A DNA stretch of 64,000 bases, taken from Gaiellasilicea sp963794385 (GTDB taxonomy: Bacteria > Actinomycetota > Thermoleophilia > Gaiellales > Gaiellaceae). The stretch is taken from NCBI GenBank assembly GCA_963794385.1, contig CAWCDT010000008.1, positions 62,001 through 126,000 on the forward strand. The letters are read 5' to 3'. The notes under the pieces were generated by a model, which was given only the letters and a program-made list of their open reading frames with translations, had not been told where the DNA came from and did no database searches. The translations under genes were made by a program, and so were the position numbers. This document shows, one piece after another, positions 26,177-36,754 of this stretch (positions within the stretch are counted from its first letter, which is position 1; the number at the start of each line of letters is the position of its first letter).

Positions 26177-26940
26177 TGCCGCGCCGCCGTCTACTCCTAT
26201 GGCTCGCGCTCATCGCAGCGGCCGCCGGAGCGCTCTACGTCCTCGTCGCCCACGTGATCGAGTGGCCCAACTGGGCCGAACCGGTCGTCCGCTACATCCT
26301 CACGGAGGGGCTTCCCGTGACGCTCCTCATCTCGGCTGTCTCGGTCGTCGGGGCCACGCTGATCGGTGTCGTGCTCGGGACGCTCCTGACGATCCGATTC
26401 CGCCCCTCACAGGCGCTGATCCGCCTTTACGTCGAGATCTTCCGGGGACTGCCGATCCTCGTCACCGTCTTCATGGTCTACTTCGGGCTGCCGTCGATCT
26501 CGTCCACGCTCGAGTTCGGTCCGATCGCGGCGACCTCGATCGCGCTCACTCTCTGGGGGAGCGCGCAGGTCGCAGAAGCGACGCGCGGGGCGGTCGGCTC
26601 CATTCCCCGTGAGCAGCACGAGGCGGCGGCGGCCCTCGGCTTCGGCTGGGTCGGCCAGCACGAGTACGTCATCCTCCCCCAGGCTCTCCGCCGGCTGTTG
26701 CCGCCTCTCGTCGGCCTGCTGGTGAACATCATCCAGAACTCGACCCTGGCCGCAGTGATCGGCGGCGTCGAGCTGCTCCAGGCGGGTAAGTCGCAATCGG
26801 AGCGGTTGACGTTCATCCCCCCGATCGGGCTCGGCGAGATTCACGCGTTCGAGATCTTCGCTTTCATCGCGGTCATCTTCTTCCTGATCTCGTTCCCGCT
26901 CACCCGGCTGGCCGCGCGGCTCGAGAAGCGGCGCATCTGA
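26176..26940 (+). CDS. Amino-acid ABC transporter permease 2
   Basis: 254 residues, HisQ/GlnP type with the EAA loop (HEAAAALGFGWVGQHEYVILP) and VEIFRGLPILVTVFM. The N-terminal about 50 residues include an extra hydrophobic segment (LLLWLALIAAAAGALYVLV). Final gene of the amino-acid importer unit; it converges on the minus-strand sugar ATPase with a 10 bp gap. Confidence 0.92.
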   Translation: MPRRRLLLWLALIAAAAGALYVLVAHVIEWPNWAEPVVRYILTEGLPVTLLISAVSVVGATLIGVVLGTLLTIRFRPSQALIRLYVEIFRGLPILVTVFMVYFGLPSISSTLEFGPIAATSIALTLWGSAQVAEATRGAVGSIPREQHEAAAALGFGWVGQHEYVILPQALRRLLPPLVGLLVNIIQNSTLAAVIGGVELLQAGKSQSERLTFIPPIGLGEIHAFEIFAFIAVIFFLISFPLTRLAARLEKRRI

Positions 26941-26950
26941 GGCCGCCCGG

Positions 26951-28128
<1,178 letters not shown>

Positions 28129-28129
<1 letters not shown>

Positions 28130-29237
28130 CAGATGCAGCCTGAGCATGCGGCGCATCCGAGGTGCTCGCCGCCGACGAGCACGGTCCGAGAGCTCGAGCG
28201 CGTCGTTCAGGACGACGATGTCGGCCGGGGCGCCCGGGCTCAGCGAGCCGAGGTCGGGCCGCCGGGCGATCCGCGCCGGAACGGCCGTGGCCGCGCCGAC
28301 CGCGTCCGCGAGCGGCACGCCGAGCGCATGCAGTCCGCGCACCGCCTCGAGCAGGGTCAGCGAGCTGCCTGCGAGCACTCCGTCGCCCCGGCGGGCAACA
28401 CCGTTCCGGACCTCGACGTCCACGTCGCCGAGCCGGAAGTTGCCGTCGCCGACGCCTGCGGCCGCGATCGCGTCCGAGACGAGCGCGACGCGGCCCGCCG
28501 CCGCCCGCCAGACGACCTGTGCGGTCTCGTCGGCGAGGTGGTTCCCGTCGAGGATCAGCTGGACGACCACGTCGTCGCGGGCGAGCGCGGCGCCGGCGAT
28601 CCCGGGGTCGCGATGGCCGAGCGGCCGCATCGCGTTGAAGAGATGGGTCACCGTCGCTGCGCCTCGGTCGAAGGCACGGTTGGCCTGCTCGGCCGTCGCG
28701 TCCGAGTGCCCGCAGGAGACGACGACTCCGCGCTCGCCGAGCAGGTCGATCAGCTCGAGTGCTCCGTCCAACTCGGGGGCGAGGGTCATCTCCGAGACTG
28801 GGCCCGCCGCGAGCAGCCGCTCGAGCAGCGCAGGGTCGGGATCGCGACGCGCCGTGACGGGGTGGGCACCGAGCCGGAGCGGCGACAGGAAGGGGCCCTC
28901 GAGGTGCGCGCCGATCACACGCGGCCCGACGTGACTCGCGTGGGATCTCGGCGAGGGCGGCGACGAGCGCCGCCTCGGGCGCGGTGATCAGCGTCGGCTG
29001 GAAGGCGGTGACGCCGCACTCGAGCAGCGCCTCGCCTGCGCGGCGGTACGCGGGCCCGTCGGCGGCGGCGAAGTCGACGCCGCCGAAGCCGTTGACCTGC
29101 AGGTCGACGAGGCCGGGGATCGCGATCCCGTTGCCGCCGCCGTTCAGGCCGACCGCGCCGACCCGCCCGTCCGTGACCTCGACGTCTCCGCGTAGGAGCA
29201 CGCCGTCCACCACAGCCGCTTCGACTCCTAGTCTCAT
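28129..29237 (-). CDS. nagA: N-acetylglucosamine-6-phosphate deacetylase, two frame breaks
   Basis: Removes acetate from GlcNAc-6-P in the cytoplasm. The reading starts at ATG 29237 (RLGVEAAVVDG), breaks near 28922 and again near 28196; deleting one base at each point gives a 368-residue protein ending in TVLVGGEHLGCAACSGCI. Metal and substrate motifs are intact: GLVDLQVNGFGGVDF, GAHLEGPFLSP, CGHSDAT, THLFNAM, DGNHLADE and VSDAIAAAG. It overlaps murQ upstream and the ATPase downstream, so murQ-nagA-ATPase is one unit. Without repair the frame fuses spuriously to the ATPase gene. Confidence 0.9.
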
Positions 29238-30100
29238 GCGTCCTCCAGCGCTTTTCGGACCACACCGCCGGCCCCGTCGAGCAGCCGCCTGGCTTCGTCG
29301 GCATCGCGGCCTGTGAGCAGCGAGACGATCGCGACCTTCGCGTCGCCGCCGGCCGCCGCGAGCGCCGCGTCGACCTCTTCGCCGGAGGCCTCCGTTGCCA
29401 GCTCGACCACTCGACGCGCACGTGCGCGCAGCTTGGCGTTGCTCGCCACGACGTCGACCATCAAGTTTCCGTATGTCCGGCCCAGGCGGATCATCGCGAC
29501 GGTCGAGATCGTGTTCAGAACGAGCTTCTGCGCCGTCCCCGCCTTCATTCGCGTCGAGCCGGCGATCACCTCGGGGCCCGTCTCCGCCACGATCTCGTGG
29601 TCGGTCAGCTGTCCGAGCGCCGAGCCCGGGACGCACACGACCGAGACGGTGAGCGCCCCCGCGGCCACCGCCGCCCGGGCCGCGCCGAGCGCGGAGGGCG
29701 TGCCGCCGCTGGCCGAGAGGACGACCACGGCGTCCTCGCCACGGACGTCGTCGAGGCAGGCCGCTCCGGCGCCCGCGTCGTCCTCGGCCGCACCGTCCGC
29801 GGCCACGCGGGCGACGACGAGGCCCTCAGGGAGCCCGAAGGTCGGCCCGCACTCGACGGCGTCGACGGTGCCGATTCGGCCGGACGTGCCTGCTCCGACA
29901 TAGACCAGCCTGCCGCCTCGCGCGAGCCGCGCCACGATCGCGTCGATCGCGGCGGCGAGCGCAGGCGCTGTCTCGCGCACGGCCGGCGCGACCCGCGCGT
30001 CCGCGTCGTTGATCAGCTCGACGAGCTCGAGGGTCGAGCGCAGATCGATGTCCGCGTGCCGCGCGTCCCGCGCCTCGGTGACGGGGCCGACTCCTGTCAT
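29234..30100 (-). CDS. murQ: N-acetylmuramic acid 6-phosphate etherase
   Basis: SIS-fold enzyme, 288 residues, cleaving the lactyl ether of MurNAc-6-P to GlcNAc-6-P, which NagA then deacetylates. Motifs: VYVGAGTSGRIG, DAVECGPTFG, SASGGTPS and STRMKAGTAQKLVLN (catalytic region of the MurQ/GckR family). Start ATG at 30100 stands 8 bases after a TACACT box, so the transcript may have almost no leader. It overlaps nagA by ATGA. Its presence indicates peptidoglycan (MurNAc) use, not only chitin. Confidence 0.95.
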   Translation of the reverse strand: MTGVGPVTEARDARHADIDLRSTLELVELINDADARVAPAVRETAPALAAAIDAIVARLARGGRLVYVGAGTSGRIGTVDAVECGPTFGLPEGLVVARVAADGAAEDDAGAGAACLDDVRGEDAVVVLSASGGTPSALGAARAAVAAGALTVSVVCVPGSALGQLTDHEIVAETGPEVIAGSTRMKAGTAQKLVLNTISTVAMIRLGRTYGNLMVDVVASNAKLRARARRVVELATEASGEEVDAALAAAGGDAKVAIVSLLTGRDADEARRLLDGAGGVVRKALEDA

Positions 30101-30108
30101 GACCGCGG

Positions 30109-30137
30109 AGTGTAGTACCAGAGCGCGCGGAACACAA
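30109..30137 (-). promoter_or_regulatory. Predicted murQ-nagA-ATPase promoter
   Basis: On the minus strand TTGTGT (30132-30137), a 17-base spacer and TACACT (30109-30114), which ends 8 bases before the murQ ATG. The transcript would start at or just before the ATG. The dre-like operator at 30143-30154 lies just upstream of the -35. Prediction from pattern only. Confidence 0.5.
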
Positions 30138-30142
30138 TGGAT

Positions 30143-30177
30143 TGGTATTGACCATTTCGGGGACGGCAGGCTACGAT
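30143..30177 (+). promoter_or_regulatory. gntR promoter with dre-like operator
   Basis: TGGTATTGACCA (30143-30154) is an imperfect palindrome close to the TGGTCTAGACCA-type sites bound by DasR/NagR GntR-UTRA regulators. It overlaps a -35 TTGACC (30148-30153), followed after 18 bases by TACGAT (30172-30177), 9 bases before the gntR ATG. Two near copies lie upstream of the sugar-binding-protein gene. Binding to this position would block gntR itself and could also affect the divergent murQ promoter. Confidence 0.65.
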
Positions 30178-30186
30178 GCGGACCAG

Positions 30187-30951
30187 ATGGCCGCGACGCA
30201 GCAGCGAGTCACCAAGCAGAGCCAGGCGCGCGACCAGGTGCTCGACCTGATCGAGCGGGTCGGCGTCGGGGGCGCGATCCCGTCCGAGCGCCAGCTGAGC
30301 CAGGACCTGGGCGTCTCGCGGCTCACCGTCCGCGCCGCGATCGACGAGCTCGCGCGTGAGGGCTATCTCGTGCGACGCCGTGGCAGCGGCACGTTCGTCC
30401 GTGAACCGAAGATCGCGCAGGAGCTGACGATGACGTCCTTCAGCGAGGAGATGCGCCGGCGCGGCATGCGTCCGGGCTCGAAGACGCTGTCGCTCGACGT
30501 CAAGCACGCCGGCGCCTATCTCGGCCGCTGCCTGCACGTCTCGCCGTCCGAGCGGATCGTGGTGGCCGAGCGACTTCGCCTCGCCGACGACGAGACGATG
30601 GCGATCGAGACGCTGCACGTGCCCGAGCGGATCGTGCCCGGCCTGACGCGCGAGGACTTCGACGAGACCTCGTTCTACGATCTCCTCGAGGATCGCTACG
30701 GGGTCGAGATCGTCGGCGGCGTGCAGACGATCGAGCCCACGGTGACGAACGAGGAAGAGTCCGAGATCCTCGGCGTCCCGCTGCACTCGCCCGCGTTCCA
30801 GTTCGAGCGCACGACGCGGTCGGACACCGAGATCGTCGAGTTCGTCCGCTCGATCTACCGCGGCGACCGCTACCGGCTCGTCACCGAGCTGAACCGTCGC
30901 GAGCGTCCGGTCGCGGCGCCTGTGTTCGCGCCGCGCGACCAGGAGCAGTGA
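30187..30951 (+). CDS. GntR-family regulator with UTRA domain (DasR/NagR-like)
   Basis: 254 residues. N-terminal winged helix (IPSERQLSQDLGVSRLTVRAA, about 31-51; then REGYLVRRRGSGTFV) and a C-terminal UTRA ligand domain (from about 85). UTRA regulators of this type sense amino-sugar phosphates such as GlcN-6-P or GlcNAc-6-P. The ATG at 30187 was chosen over an upstream in-frame TTG at 30142 because the latter lies in the operator/promoter. It overlaps the SIS gene (GTGA). Most likely the local repressor acting on the three dre-like sites. Confidence 0.9.
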   Translation: MAATQQRVTKQSQARDQVLDLIERVGVGGAIPSERQLSQDLGVSRLTVRAAIDELAREGYLVRRRGSGTFVREPKIAQELTMTSFSEEMRRRGMRPGSKTLSLDVKHAGAYLGRCLHVSPSERIVVAERLRLADDETMAIETLHVPERIVPGLTREDFDETSFYDLLEDRYGVEIVGGVQTIEPTVTNEEESEILGVPLHSPAFQFERTTRSDTEIVEFVRSIYRGDRYRLVTELNRRERPVAAPVFAPRDQEQ

Positions 30952-32030
30952 CCGCCGTGGCGGCAGCGCGTGCCACTCCGGGAACGCCCGGCGCGCAGCT
31001 GCTGGCCGAGATCCGCGAGCAGCCGGCCGCCCTGCGTCGCCTGCTCGAGCACGCCGGCGAGTATGCCGCGGTCGCGACCCAGGCCGTGCGGCGCGGCAGC
31101 CCGCTCGTTCGCATGGTCGGACACGGCTCCTCCGACAACGCCGCCTCGTACGGCGTCTACGCCTTCGGCCTGCTCCCCGGCTGGACGGCGCTTCGCGACT
31201 CGATCTCGCTCTCCGTCTACTACGGCGCCCAGGTCGACGTTCGCGGGTCGGGCGTGATCGGGCTCTCGCAGTCCGGCCAGACGCCCGACGTGCTCGAGTA
31301 CGTGGAGCGCGCCAGAGCCCGCGGCGCGCTCACGATCGCGCTCACGAACGAGCCCGGCTCGGCGCTTGCCGAGGCCGCCGAGGCCGTCCTGCCGCTGGCG
31401 GCCGGCTCCGAGCACGCGGTCGCGGCGACGAAGACCTACACGAACCAGGTGGCGGCGCTCGCTTTGCTCGCGGGATTCGCGGCCGGCCGGGGATCCGAGC
31501 TCGTGGACGGGATCACGCGCACCGCCGACTTGCTCGAAGAGCTCCTGCCCGTGCTCGAGCGGCGAGCCTCCGAGCTGGCCGTCTCGCTCGCATTCGTGGG
31601 TCGGATGTTCGTGATCGGCCGCGGCCCGGAGTTTGCGACGGCGCGCGAGATCTCGCTGAAGCTGCTCGAGACGTGTCGCGTGGCAGCCGAGCCGTTGACC
31701 GCGACCGACCTCGTGCACGGCCCCGTTGCCGCGATCGACGGCCTGTTCCCGGTCTGGACGATTGCCTCGGCCGACGAGAGCCTGCCGGCGGTGCGCGAGG
31801 CGGCGGCGCGGGCGCGCGCAGCCGGCGCGCTGCTGATCGCGAGCGGCACCGCGGCGAAGGAGATCGCCGACGCCGAGCACCACCTGCCCGTGCCCGCGCC
31901 GCCGTTGTCGTTGCTGACGCCGCTTCTCTCCGTCGCCCCCGGACAGCTGCTTGCCTGGGCGCTCGCTCAGGCACGCGGGCTCGACCCCGATCGCCCCAAC
32001 GGGCTCAGCAAGGTCACATTGGCCCTGTGA
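30948..32030 (+). CDS. SIS-domain amino-sugar isomerase/deaminase (GlmS C-terminal-like)
   Basis: 360 residues with two SIS domains and no N-terminal glutaminase, so it resembles the isomerase half of GlmS. Motifs: MVGHGSSDNAAS, LSQSGQTPDV, AVAATKTYTNQ and the C-terminal DPDRPNGLSKVTLAL. Proteins of this layout in amino-sugar catabolic loci act as GlcN-6-P deaminase (NagB-II/AgaS-like). Here it would finish the route MurQ, NagA, deaminase to fructose-6-P; no classical nagB is seen. Alternative: an isomerase for another amino-sugar phosphate. Confidence 0.85.
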   Translation: MTAVAAARATPGTPGAQLLAEIREQPAALRRLLEHAGEYAAVATQAVRRGSPLVRMVGHGSSDNAASYGVYAFGLLPGWTALRDSISLSVYYGAQVDVRGSGVIGLSQSGQTPDVLEYVERARARGALTIALTNEPGSALAEAAEAVLPLAAGSEHAVAATKTYTNQVAALALLAGFAAGRGSELVDGITRTADLLEELLPVLERRASELAVSLAFVGRMFVIGRGPEFATAREISLKLLETCRVAAEPLTATDLVHGPVAAIDGLFPVWTIASADESLPAVREAAARARAAGALLIASGTAAKEIADAEHHLPVPAPPLSLLTPLLSVAPGQLLAWALAQARGLDPDRPNGLSKVTLAL

Positions 32031-32041
32031 CGCGGCGCGCG

Positions 32042-32053
32042 AGGTCAATACCA
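32042..32053 (+). promoter_or_regulatory. dre-like operator 2
   Basis: AGGTCAATACCA, matching at 11 of 12 positions the reverse complement of the site before gntR. It begins 12 bases after the SIS-protein stop codon, in the 166 bp gap before the sugar-binding-protein gene. Likely bound by the local GntR regulator (inferred). Confidence 0.55.
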
Positions 32054-32150
32054 GTACGCGAGCCAGGTGGCGCAGCAATTGGCTTGCAGATGAGATCGAA
32101 TCCAGATCTTGACAATGGCGGTCTGGTGTGCAAGCCTGCGGCCGAAGCCA

Positions 32151-32166
32151 ATTGGTCAGTACCAAT
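32151..32166 (+). promoter_or_regulatory. dre-like operator 3
   Basis: Perfect palindrome ATTGGT-CAGT-ACCAAT, 31 bp upstream of the binding-protein ATG. Core TGGTcagtACCA has the same half-sites as the other two operators. A TTGACA at 32109-32114 could be a -35 but no convincing -10 follows, so the promoter itself is unresolved. Confidence 0.65.
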
Positions 32167-32196
32167 CCGGCGTATCGACTCCCAGGAGGGTCGCAA

Positions 32197-33498
32197 ATGA
32201 GAGTACGACTCACAGCAGCAGCAGGCGTAGTGATCCTGCTCGCGCTCGCGACCGCGTCGGCAACCGGCGCGAAGATCGCGGCGCCGCAGGCACCGGCCGG
32301 CGAGATCACGGTCTGGCTGATGAGCGACGCGCAGTCCAACTGGCCGGAGGCGGTCGCTGCGGCGAACCAGGCCTTTCGGCAGCAGCACCCGGGCGTAGAG
32401 GTGAACGTCCAGTACCAGGCGTGGGGCGACTACAAGACGAAGTTCGAGGCGACCCTCGCCGGCGGCAACGCACCGGACGTGATCGAGTTCGGCAACACCG
32501 ACACGCCCAAGTACTCGGCCGCCGGAGCGCTGGCTCCCCTGAACAAAGCGGACTACCCCAACTCCGCGACGTGGCTCTCCGGGCTCGCCAAGGCGGGCAT
32601 CTACAACGGGCGCACGTTCGCGATCCCGTACTACGCGGGCGCACGCGGCGTCATCTACCGGACCGACCAGTACAAGGCCGCGGGGATCACGTCGACGCCG
32701 AAGTCGCTGGCCGAGTTCGTGGCCGCCGGCAACAAGCTGATGGCCAAGTACGGCGGCTCGAAGGACAAGACGTACTCCGCGCTCTACTACCCCGGCCGCT
32801 ACTGGCATGCGGCGATGTCGTTCGTCTACGACTTCGGCGGTCAGATCGCAGCGCAGCAGGGCGGCAGGTGGGTCGGCACGCTCGACTCGCCGCGGGCGCT
32901 TGCGGGACTCACCGCTTGGCGGCAGACGGTGCTGAAGCTCTCGAAGGCGAACAAGACCGGTGACGAGAACAAGCCGCAGCAGGCGCTCGTCTTCTCGAAG
33001 GGCAAGGTCGGCTCGATCATCGCGAACGGCTGGGAGTGGGGCTATGCGCTCGACCCGAAGGTCGGCAACCCCAAGCTCGCGGGCAAGATCGGCGCCTATC
33101 CGATGCCGAGCCACACGCCGGGCAAGTTCATGCCGACGTTCCTCGGCGGCTCCGTGCTCGGCATCCCGGTGACGAGCGACGACAAGGAGCTCGCGGCCGA
33201 CTGGCTTGCCGCCTTCACGAGCACGGCCAACATGAGCCGGATGGCGGTGCAGGGCGGCGTGATCCCGAACACGACCACGCTCGCGGCGATCCACGCGAAG
33301 AAGCCGCAACTGGCACCGTTCGCCAGGGCGGCGACGTCGAGCTGGTTCGTGCCGTCGACGCCGAACTGGGCGAACGTCGAGAGCGCCGGCGTGCTCCAGT
33401 CGTTGCTCAGCGGCATGCTGCGGAACCCCGGCAAGACGAAGGCCCTCGCCACGCAGGCGAGCGATCGCATCGAGCAGATCCTGAACGCACGCTCGTAG
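32197..33498 (+). CDS. Sugar ABC transporter substrate-binding protein (amino-sugar, CUT1)
   Basis: 433 residues, extracellular solute-binding protein family 1 (ITVWLMSDAQSNWPEAV, GGNAPDVIEFGNTDT, AIPYYAGARGVIYR). Signal peptide about 1-25 without lipobox Cys, like the amino-acid binding protein. RBS AGGAGGG at 32184-32190. The closest functional group by context is the GlcNAc/chitobiose binders (NgcE/DasA), consistent with the regulator and enzymes around it. Followed by two permeases; its ATPase is probably the one at 26951-28129. Confidence 0.92.
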   Translation: MRVRLTAAAGVVILLALATASATGAKIAAPQAPAGEITVWLMSDAQSNWPEAVAAANQAFRQQHPGVEVNVQYQAWGDYKTKFEATLAGGNAPDVIEFGNTDTPKYSAAGALAPLNKADYPNSATWLSGLAKAGIYNGRTFAIPYYAGARGVIYRTDQYKAAGITSTPKSLAEFVAAGNKLMAKYGGSKDKTYSALYYPGRYWHAAMSFVYDFGGQIAAQQGGRWVGTLDSPRALAGLTAWRQTVLKLSKANKTGDENKPQQALVFSKGKVGSIIANGWEWGYALDPKVGNPKLAGKIGAYPMPSHTPGKFMPTFLGGSVLGIPVTSDDKELAADWLAAFTSTANMSRMAVQGGVIPNTTTLAAIHAKKPQLAPFARAATSSWFVPSTPNWANVESAGVLQSLLSGMLRNPGKTKALATQASDRIEQILNARS

Positions 33499-33511
33499 AC
33501 TCACGCTCGGA

Positions 33512-34468
33512 GTGAGCGCAGAGTCAGCCCTCCCGATCGAGCCGGCCGCGAGGCCGGCTCGACGGCGGGTCAGCCGCCGCGCCGGTCGCGCGGTCGCGCC
33601 GTACCTGCTGCTGCTGCCCGCGCTCGCGGTGATCGGGGCGGTGCTCGGCTACCCGCTCTACAAGCTCGTCACGCTCTCGTTCCAGCAGTACGGCCTCTTC
33701 GAGCTGCTCGCCCACGAGGGGCGGTGGATCGGCCTCGACAACTACTCGCAGATCTTGCACGACCGCGAGTTCTGGACCGTGCTGGGCCGCACGATTGCGT
33801 TCACCGCGGTCACCGTCGGCCTGACGATGCTGCTCGGGACGCTGATCGCGCTCCTGATCGCACAGCTCGGCGGCTTCATGCGGCTGCTGATCACGACCGG
33901 GCTCGTCCTCGCCTGGACGATGCCGCCCGTCGTCGCCGTGAACATCTGGACGTGGATGGTCGACTACGAGTTCGGCGTCGCGAACTGGACGCTCGCGCGG
34001 CTGGGGCTCGACTACTTCGACCACCACGACTGGTTCGTCAATCCGTACGAGGGCTTCGCGGTGATCACGGCGATCGTCGTCTGGGGCGCGATCCCCTTCG
34101 TCGCGATCACGGTCTACGCCGGTCTGACCCAGGTGCCGCGGGAGCTGGTCGAGGCCGCGTCGATCGACGGCTCGGGCGCGTTCCGCGTCTTCCGCGACAT
34201 CACGCTGCCGATCCTGAAGCCGATCTTCGTCATCCTCACCAGCCTGTCGGTGATCTGGAACTTCCAGGTCTTCAGCCAGATCTGGATCATCCGCGGCAAC
34301 CGGCCCGAGTCCGACTACTTCGTGATGGGGATCTACTCCTTCGTGACGTCCTTCAACGTCAGCCAGTACGGGCTCGGCTCCGCGATCGCCCTCGTGACGG
34401 TGGTGGTGCTGCTCCTCGTCACCTTCGTCTACATCCGCCAGATGGTGCGGCTCGGGGAGATCGGATGA
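33512..34468 (+). CDS. Sugar ABC transporter permease 1 (MalF-like)
   Basis: 318 residues, six membrane helices, CUT1 type. The EAA loop reads EAASIDGSGAFRVFRDITLP. Start GTG at 33512, 13 bp after the binding-protein gene; overlaps permease 2 by ATGA. Part of an importer probably for GlcNAc- or muropeptide-derived sugars (context). Confidence 0.93.
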   Translation: MSAESALPIEPAARPARRRVSRRAGRAVAPYLLLLPALAVIGAVLGYPLYKLVTLSFQQYGLFELLAHEGRWIGLDNYSQILHDREFWTVLGRTIAFTAVTVGLTMLLGTLIALLIAQLGGFMRLLITTGLVLAWTMPPVVAVNIWTWMVDYEFGVANWTLARLGLDYFDHHDWFVNPYEGFAVITAIVVWGAIPFVAITVYAGLTQVPRELVEAASIDGSGAFRVFRDITLPILKPIFVILTSLSVIWNFQVFSQIWIIRGNRPESDYFVMGIYSFVTSFNVSQYGLGSAIALVTVVVLLLVTFVYIRQMVRLGEIG

Positions 34469-35340
34469 GCACGGTCGCTCAGTCCGAGCCGGCACCCCGC
34501 CGCAGGCGGAGCCGCCGGAAGACCGCGCGCCGCGTCGTGCTCAACCTGACCGGCCTGCTCGTCTTCGTCGTGATGGCCTTTCCGGTGTACTGGATGGTCT
34601 CGACCGCGTTCAAGCCGGGCATCGACGTGCTCAGCTACGAGCCGCAGTGGATTCCCGCGAACCCGACGCTCGCGAACTTCCGCGACGCCGTCGGCCGGCC
34701 GTACTTCTGGGACAACGTCAAGAACAGCCTGATCATCGTCGGCGCGGTCGTGCTGGTCTCGCTCGTGCTCGCGTTCCTCGCGGCGCTCGCCCTGGCGAAG
34801 TTCCGGTTCTACGGCCAGCGGGCCGTCGTGGTCGTGATCTTCGGGGTGCAGATGGTGCCGCTCGTCGCGCTGATCATCCCCCTCTTCATCGCGCTCAGCA
34901 CCGTGGGCCAGGTCGACAAGCTCTCCGGCGTGATCGTGACCTACGTCGCCCTCGTGCTTCCGTTCTGCGTCTGGACGCTGCGCGGCTTCGTCGGCGGGAT
35001 CCCGAGGGAGCTCGAGGAGGCCGCGATGGTGGACGGCTCGACCCGTTTCGGCGCCTTCATCCGGATCATGCTGCCGCTCGTCGCGCCCGGGCTCGTGGCG
35101 ACGGCGATCTTCGCCTTCATCCAGGCCTGGAACGAGTTCATCATCGCCTACGTGCTCCTCTCGAGCCAGGAGAACCAGACGCTGACGATCTGGCTCGCGA
35201 GCTTCACCACGTCTCGCGGGACGGACTGGGGCTCGCTGATGGCGGCCGCGACGCTGACGGCGATTCCGGTCATGATCTTCTTCGTGCTCGTGCACCGGCG
35301 GATCGCCTTCGGGCTGACCGCAGGCGCCGTGAAGTCGTGA
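34465..35340 (+). CDS. Sugar ABC transporter permease 2 (MalG-like)
   Basis: 291 residues, six helices, EAA loop EEAAMVDGSTRFGAFIRIMLP. A basic N-terminus (RRRRSRRKTARR) precedes the first helix. Overlaps permease 1 (ATGA) and nagZ (GTGA), so permeases and hydrolase are coupled. Confidence 0.93.
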   Translation: MSTVAQSEPAPRRRRSRRKTARRVVLNLTGLLVFVVMAFPVYWMVSTAFKPGIDVLSYEPQWIPANPTLANFRDAVGRPYFWDNVKNSLIIVGAVVLVSLVLAFLAALALAKFRFYGQRAVVVVIFGVQMVPLVALIIPLFIALSTVGQVDKLSGVIVTYVALVLPFCVWTLRGFVGGIPRELEEAAMVDGSTRFGAFIRIMLPLVAPGLVATAIFAFIQAWNEFIIAYVLLSSQENQTLTIWLASFTTSRGTDWGSLMAAATLTAIPVMIFFVLVHRRIAFGLTAGAVKS

Positions 35341-36754
35341 GCGTCGAGCGGCTCGCCGCCGCCTGCCTGCTCCCGAGCTTCCCCGGCCCCGACGTTCCCG
35401 ACTGGGTGCTCCGCCGGCTCGAGGGAGGGCTCGGCGGAATCACGCTCTTCTCGTACAACATCCGCAGCCCCGAGCAGCTCGCGGCGCTCACGACCCGCCT
35501 CCGGGGCGCAGGCGAGATCCTGCTCGCGCTGGACGAGGAAGGCGGTGACGTGACCCGGCTCGAGGCGGCGGGCGGTAGCTCGTATCCGGGCAACCTCGCG
35601 CTCGGGCGTCGTCGACGACGTCGAGCTGACCGCGGGACGTCGCGTCTGCGATCGCAGCCCGGCTCGCCGCCGTCGGCGTCAACGTGAACTTCGCTCCCGT
35701 CGCCGACGTGAACGAGGACCCGCACAACCCGGTGATCGGCGTGCGCAGCTTCGGCTCCGATCCCGAGCTCGTCGCGCGGCACGTCGCCGCCTTCGTCGAG
35801 GGCACGCAACGCCACGGCGTCGCGGCCTGCGCCAAGCACTTCCCCGGCCACGGCAACACGTCCGTGGACTCGCACCTCGCGCTGCCGGTCGTCGAGGGTG
35901 ACCTCGATGCCGCGCTGCTGCCGTTCCGCGCCGCGATCGCCTCGGGTGTCCAGGCCGTGATGGCCGGCCACCTGGTGGTCCCGGCGCTCGACTCGGAGCC
36001 CGCCACGGTGAGCCGGAGGATCCTCACCGGCCTGCTCCGGGAGGAACTCGGCTTCGAGGGGCTCGTCGTCACCGACGCGCTCGAGATGCGCGCACTCAGT
36101 GCGGGCATTGGCGTCGAGGAGGGTGCCGTTCGCGCTCTCGCCGCCGGGGCCGACGCGCTCTGCGTGGGGCACGACCTGCACGAGGAGGCCGTGGCGTCGA
36201 TCGTTCAGGCGCTCGTCGAGGCGGTCGCTGCCGGCCGCCTGTCGCTGGAGCGGCTCGAGAAGGCGGCGACGAGGGTAGCGGCGGCCGCGACCTGGGCGTC
36301 GGCGTCGTCGCCGGCGGACGCCCCGACTCGCCCGGTTGGTCTCGAGGCCGCCCGCCGTGCGCTGCGCGTCCGCGACACGCCGTCTCTCGACCGCGACCCG
36401 CTCGTCGTCGAGTTCGTGCCGGATCCCAACATCGCGGCCGGGGAGCGCGACTTCGGGCTGGCCGACCTCTGGCCGCGGGCGATCCGCCTGCGCGTCGGCG
36501 AAGAATCACCCGATCCTGCCGAGGCACTCGCCGCCCATCCGGAGCTGCCGCTCGTCGTCGTCACCCGTGACGCCGGCCGCCACGAGTGGCAACAGGCGCG
36601 CACGTGGGAGCTGCTCGCGCTCCGGCCCGACGCGGTCGTCGTCGAGACGGGCGTGCCCGGGGGCGTGCCGGCCGCGATCGAGACGCACGGCGCCGCCCGG
36701 GTGAGCCTCGAGGCCGCCGTCGAGCTGCTCGCGGCTACGCCCGCGGGATGCTGA
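35337..36754 (+). CDS. nagZ: Beta-N-acetylhexosaminidase (NagZ, GH3), two frame breaks
   Basis: About 471 residues after repair. Start GTG at 35337 in the permease stop. The frame breaks in two GGG runs, 35604-35606 and 35634-35636; deleting one G from each gives a continuous SSYPGNLALGVVDDVELTADVASAI...VNFAPVADVN. Signature KHFPGHGNTSVDSH and nucleophile VVTDALEMRAL are intact. No signal peptide, so it acts on imported disaccharides, releasing GlcNAc from MurNAc or other residues. The C-terminal extra 120 residues may be a small regulatory domain. It converges on the metallopeptidase with a 20 bp overlap. Confidence 0.88.
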
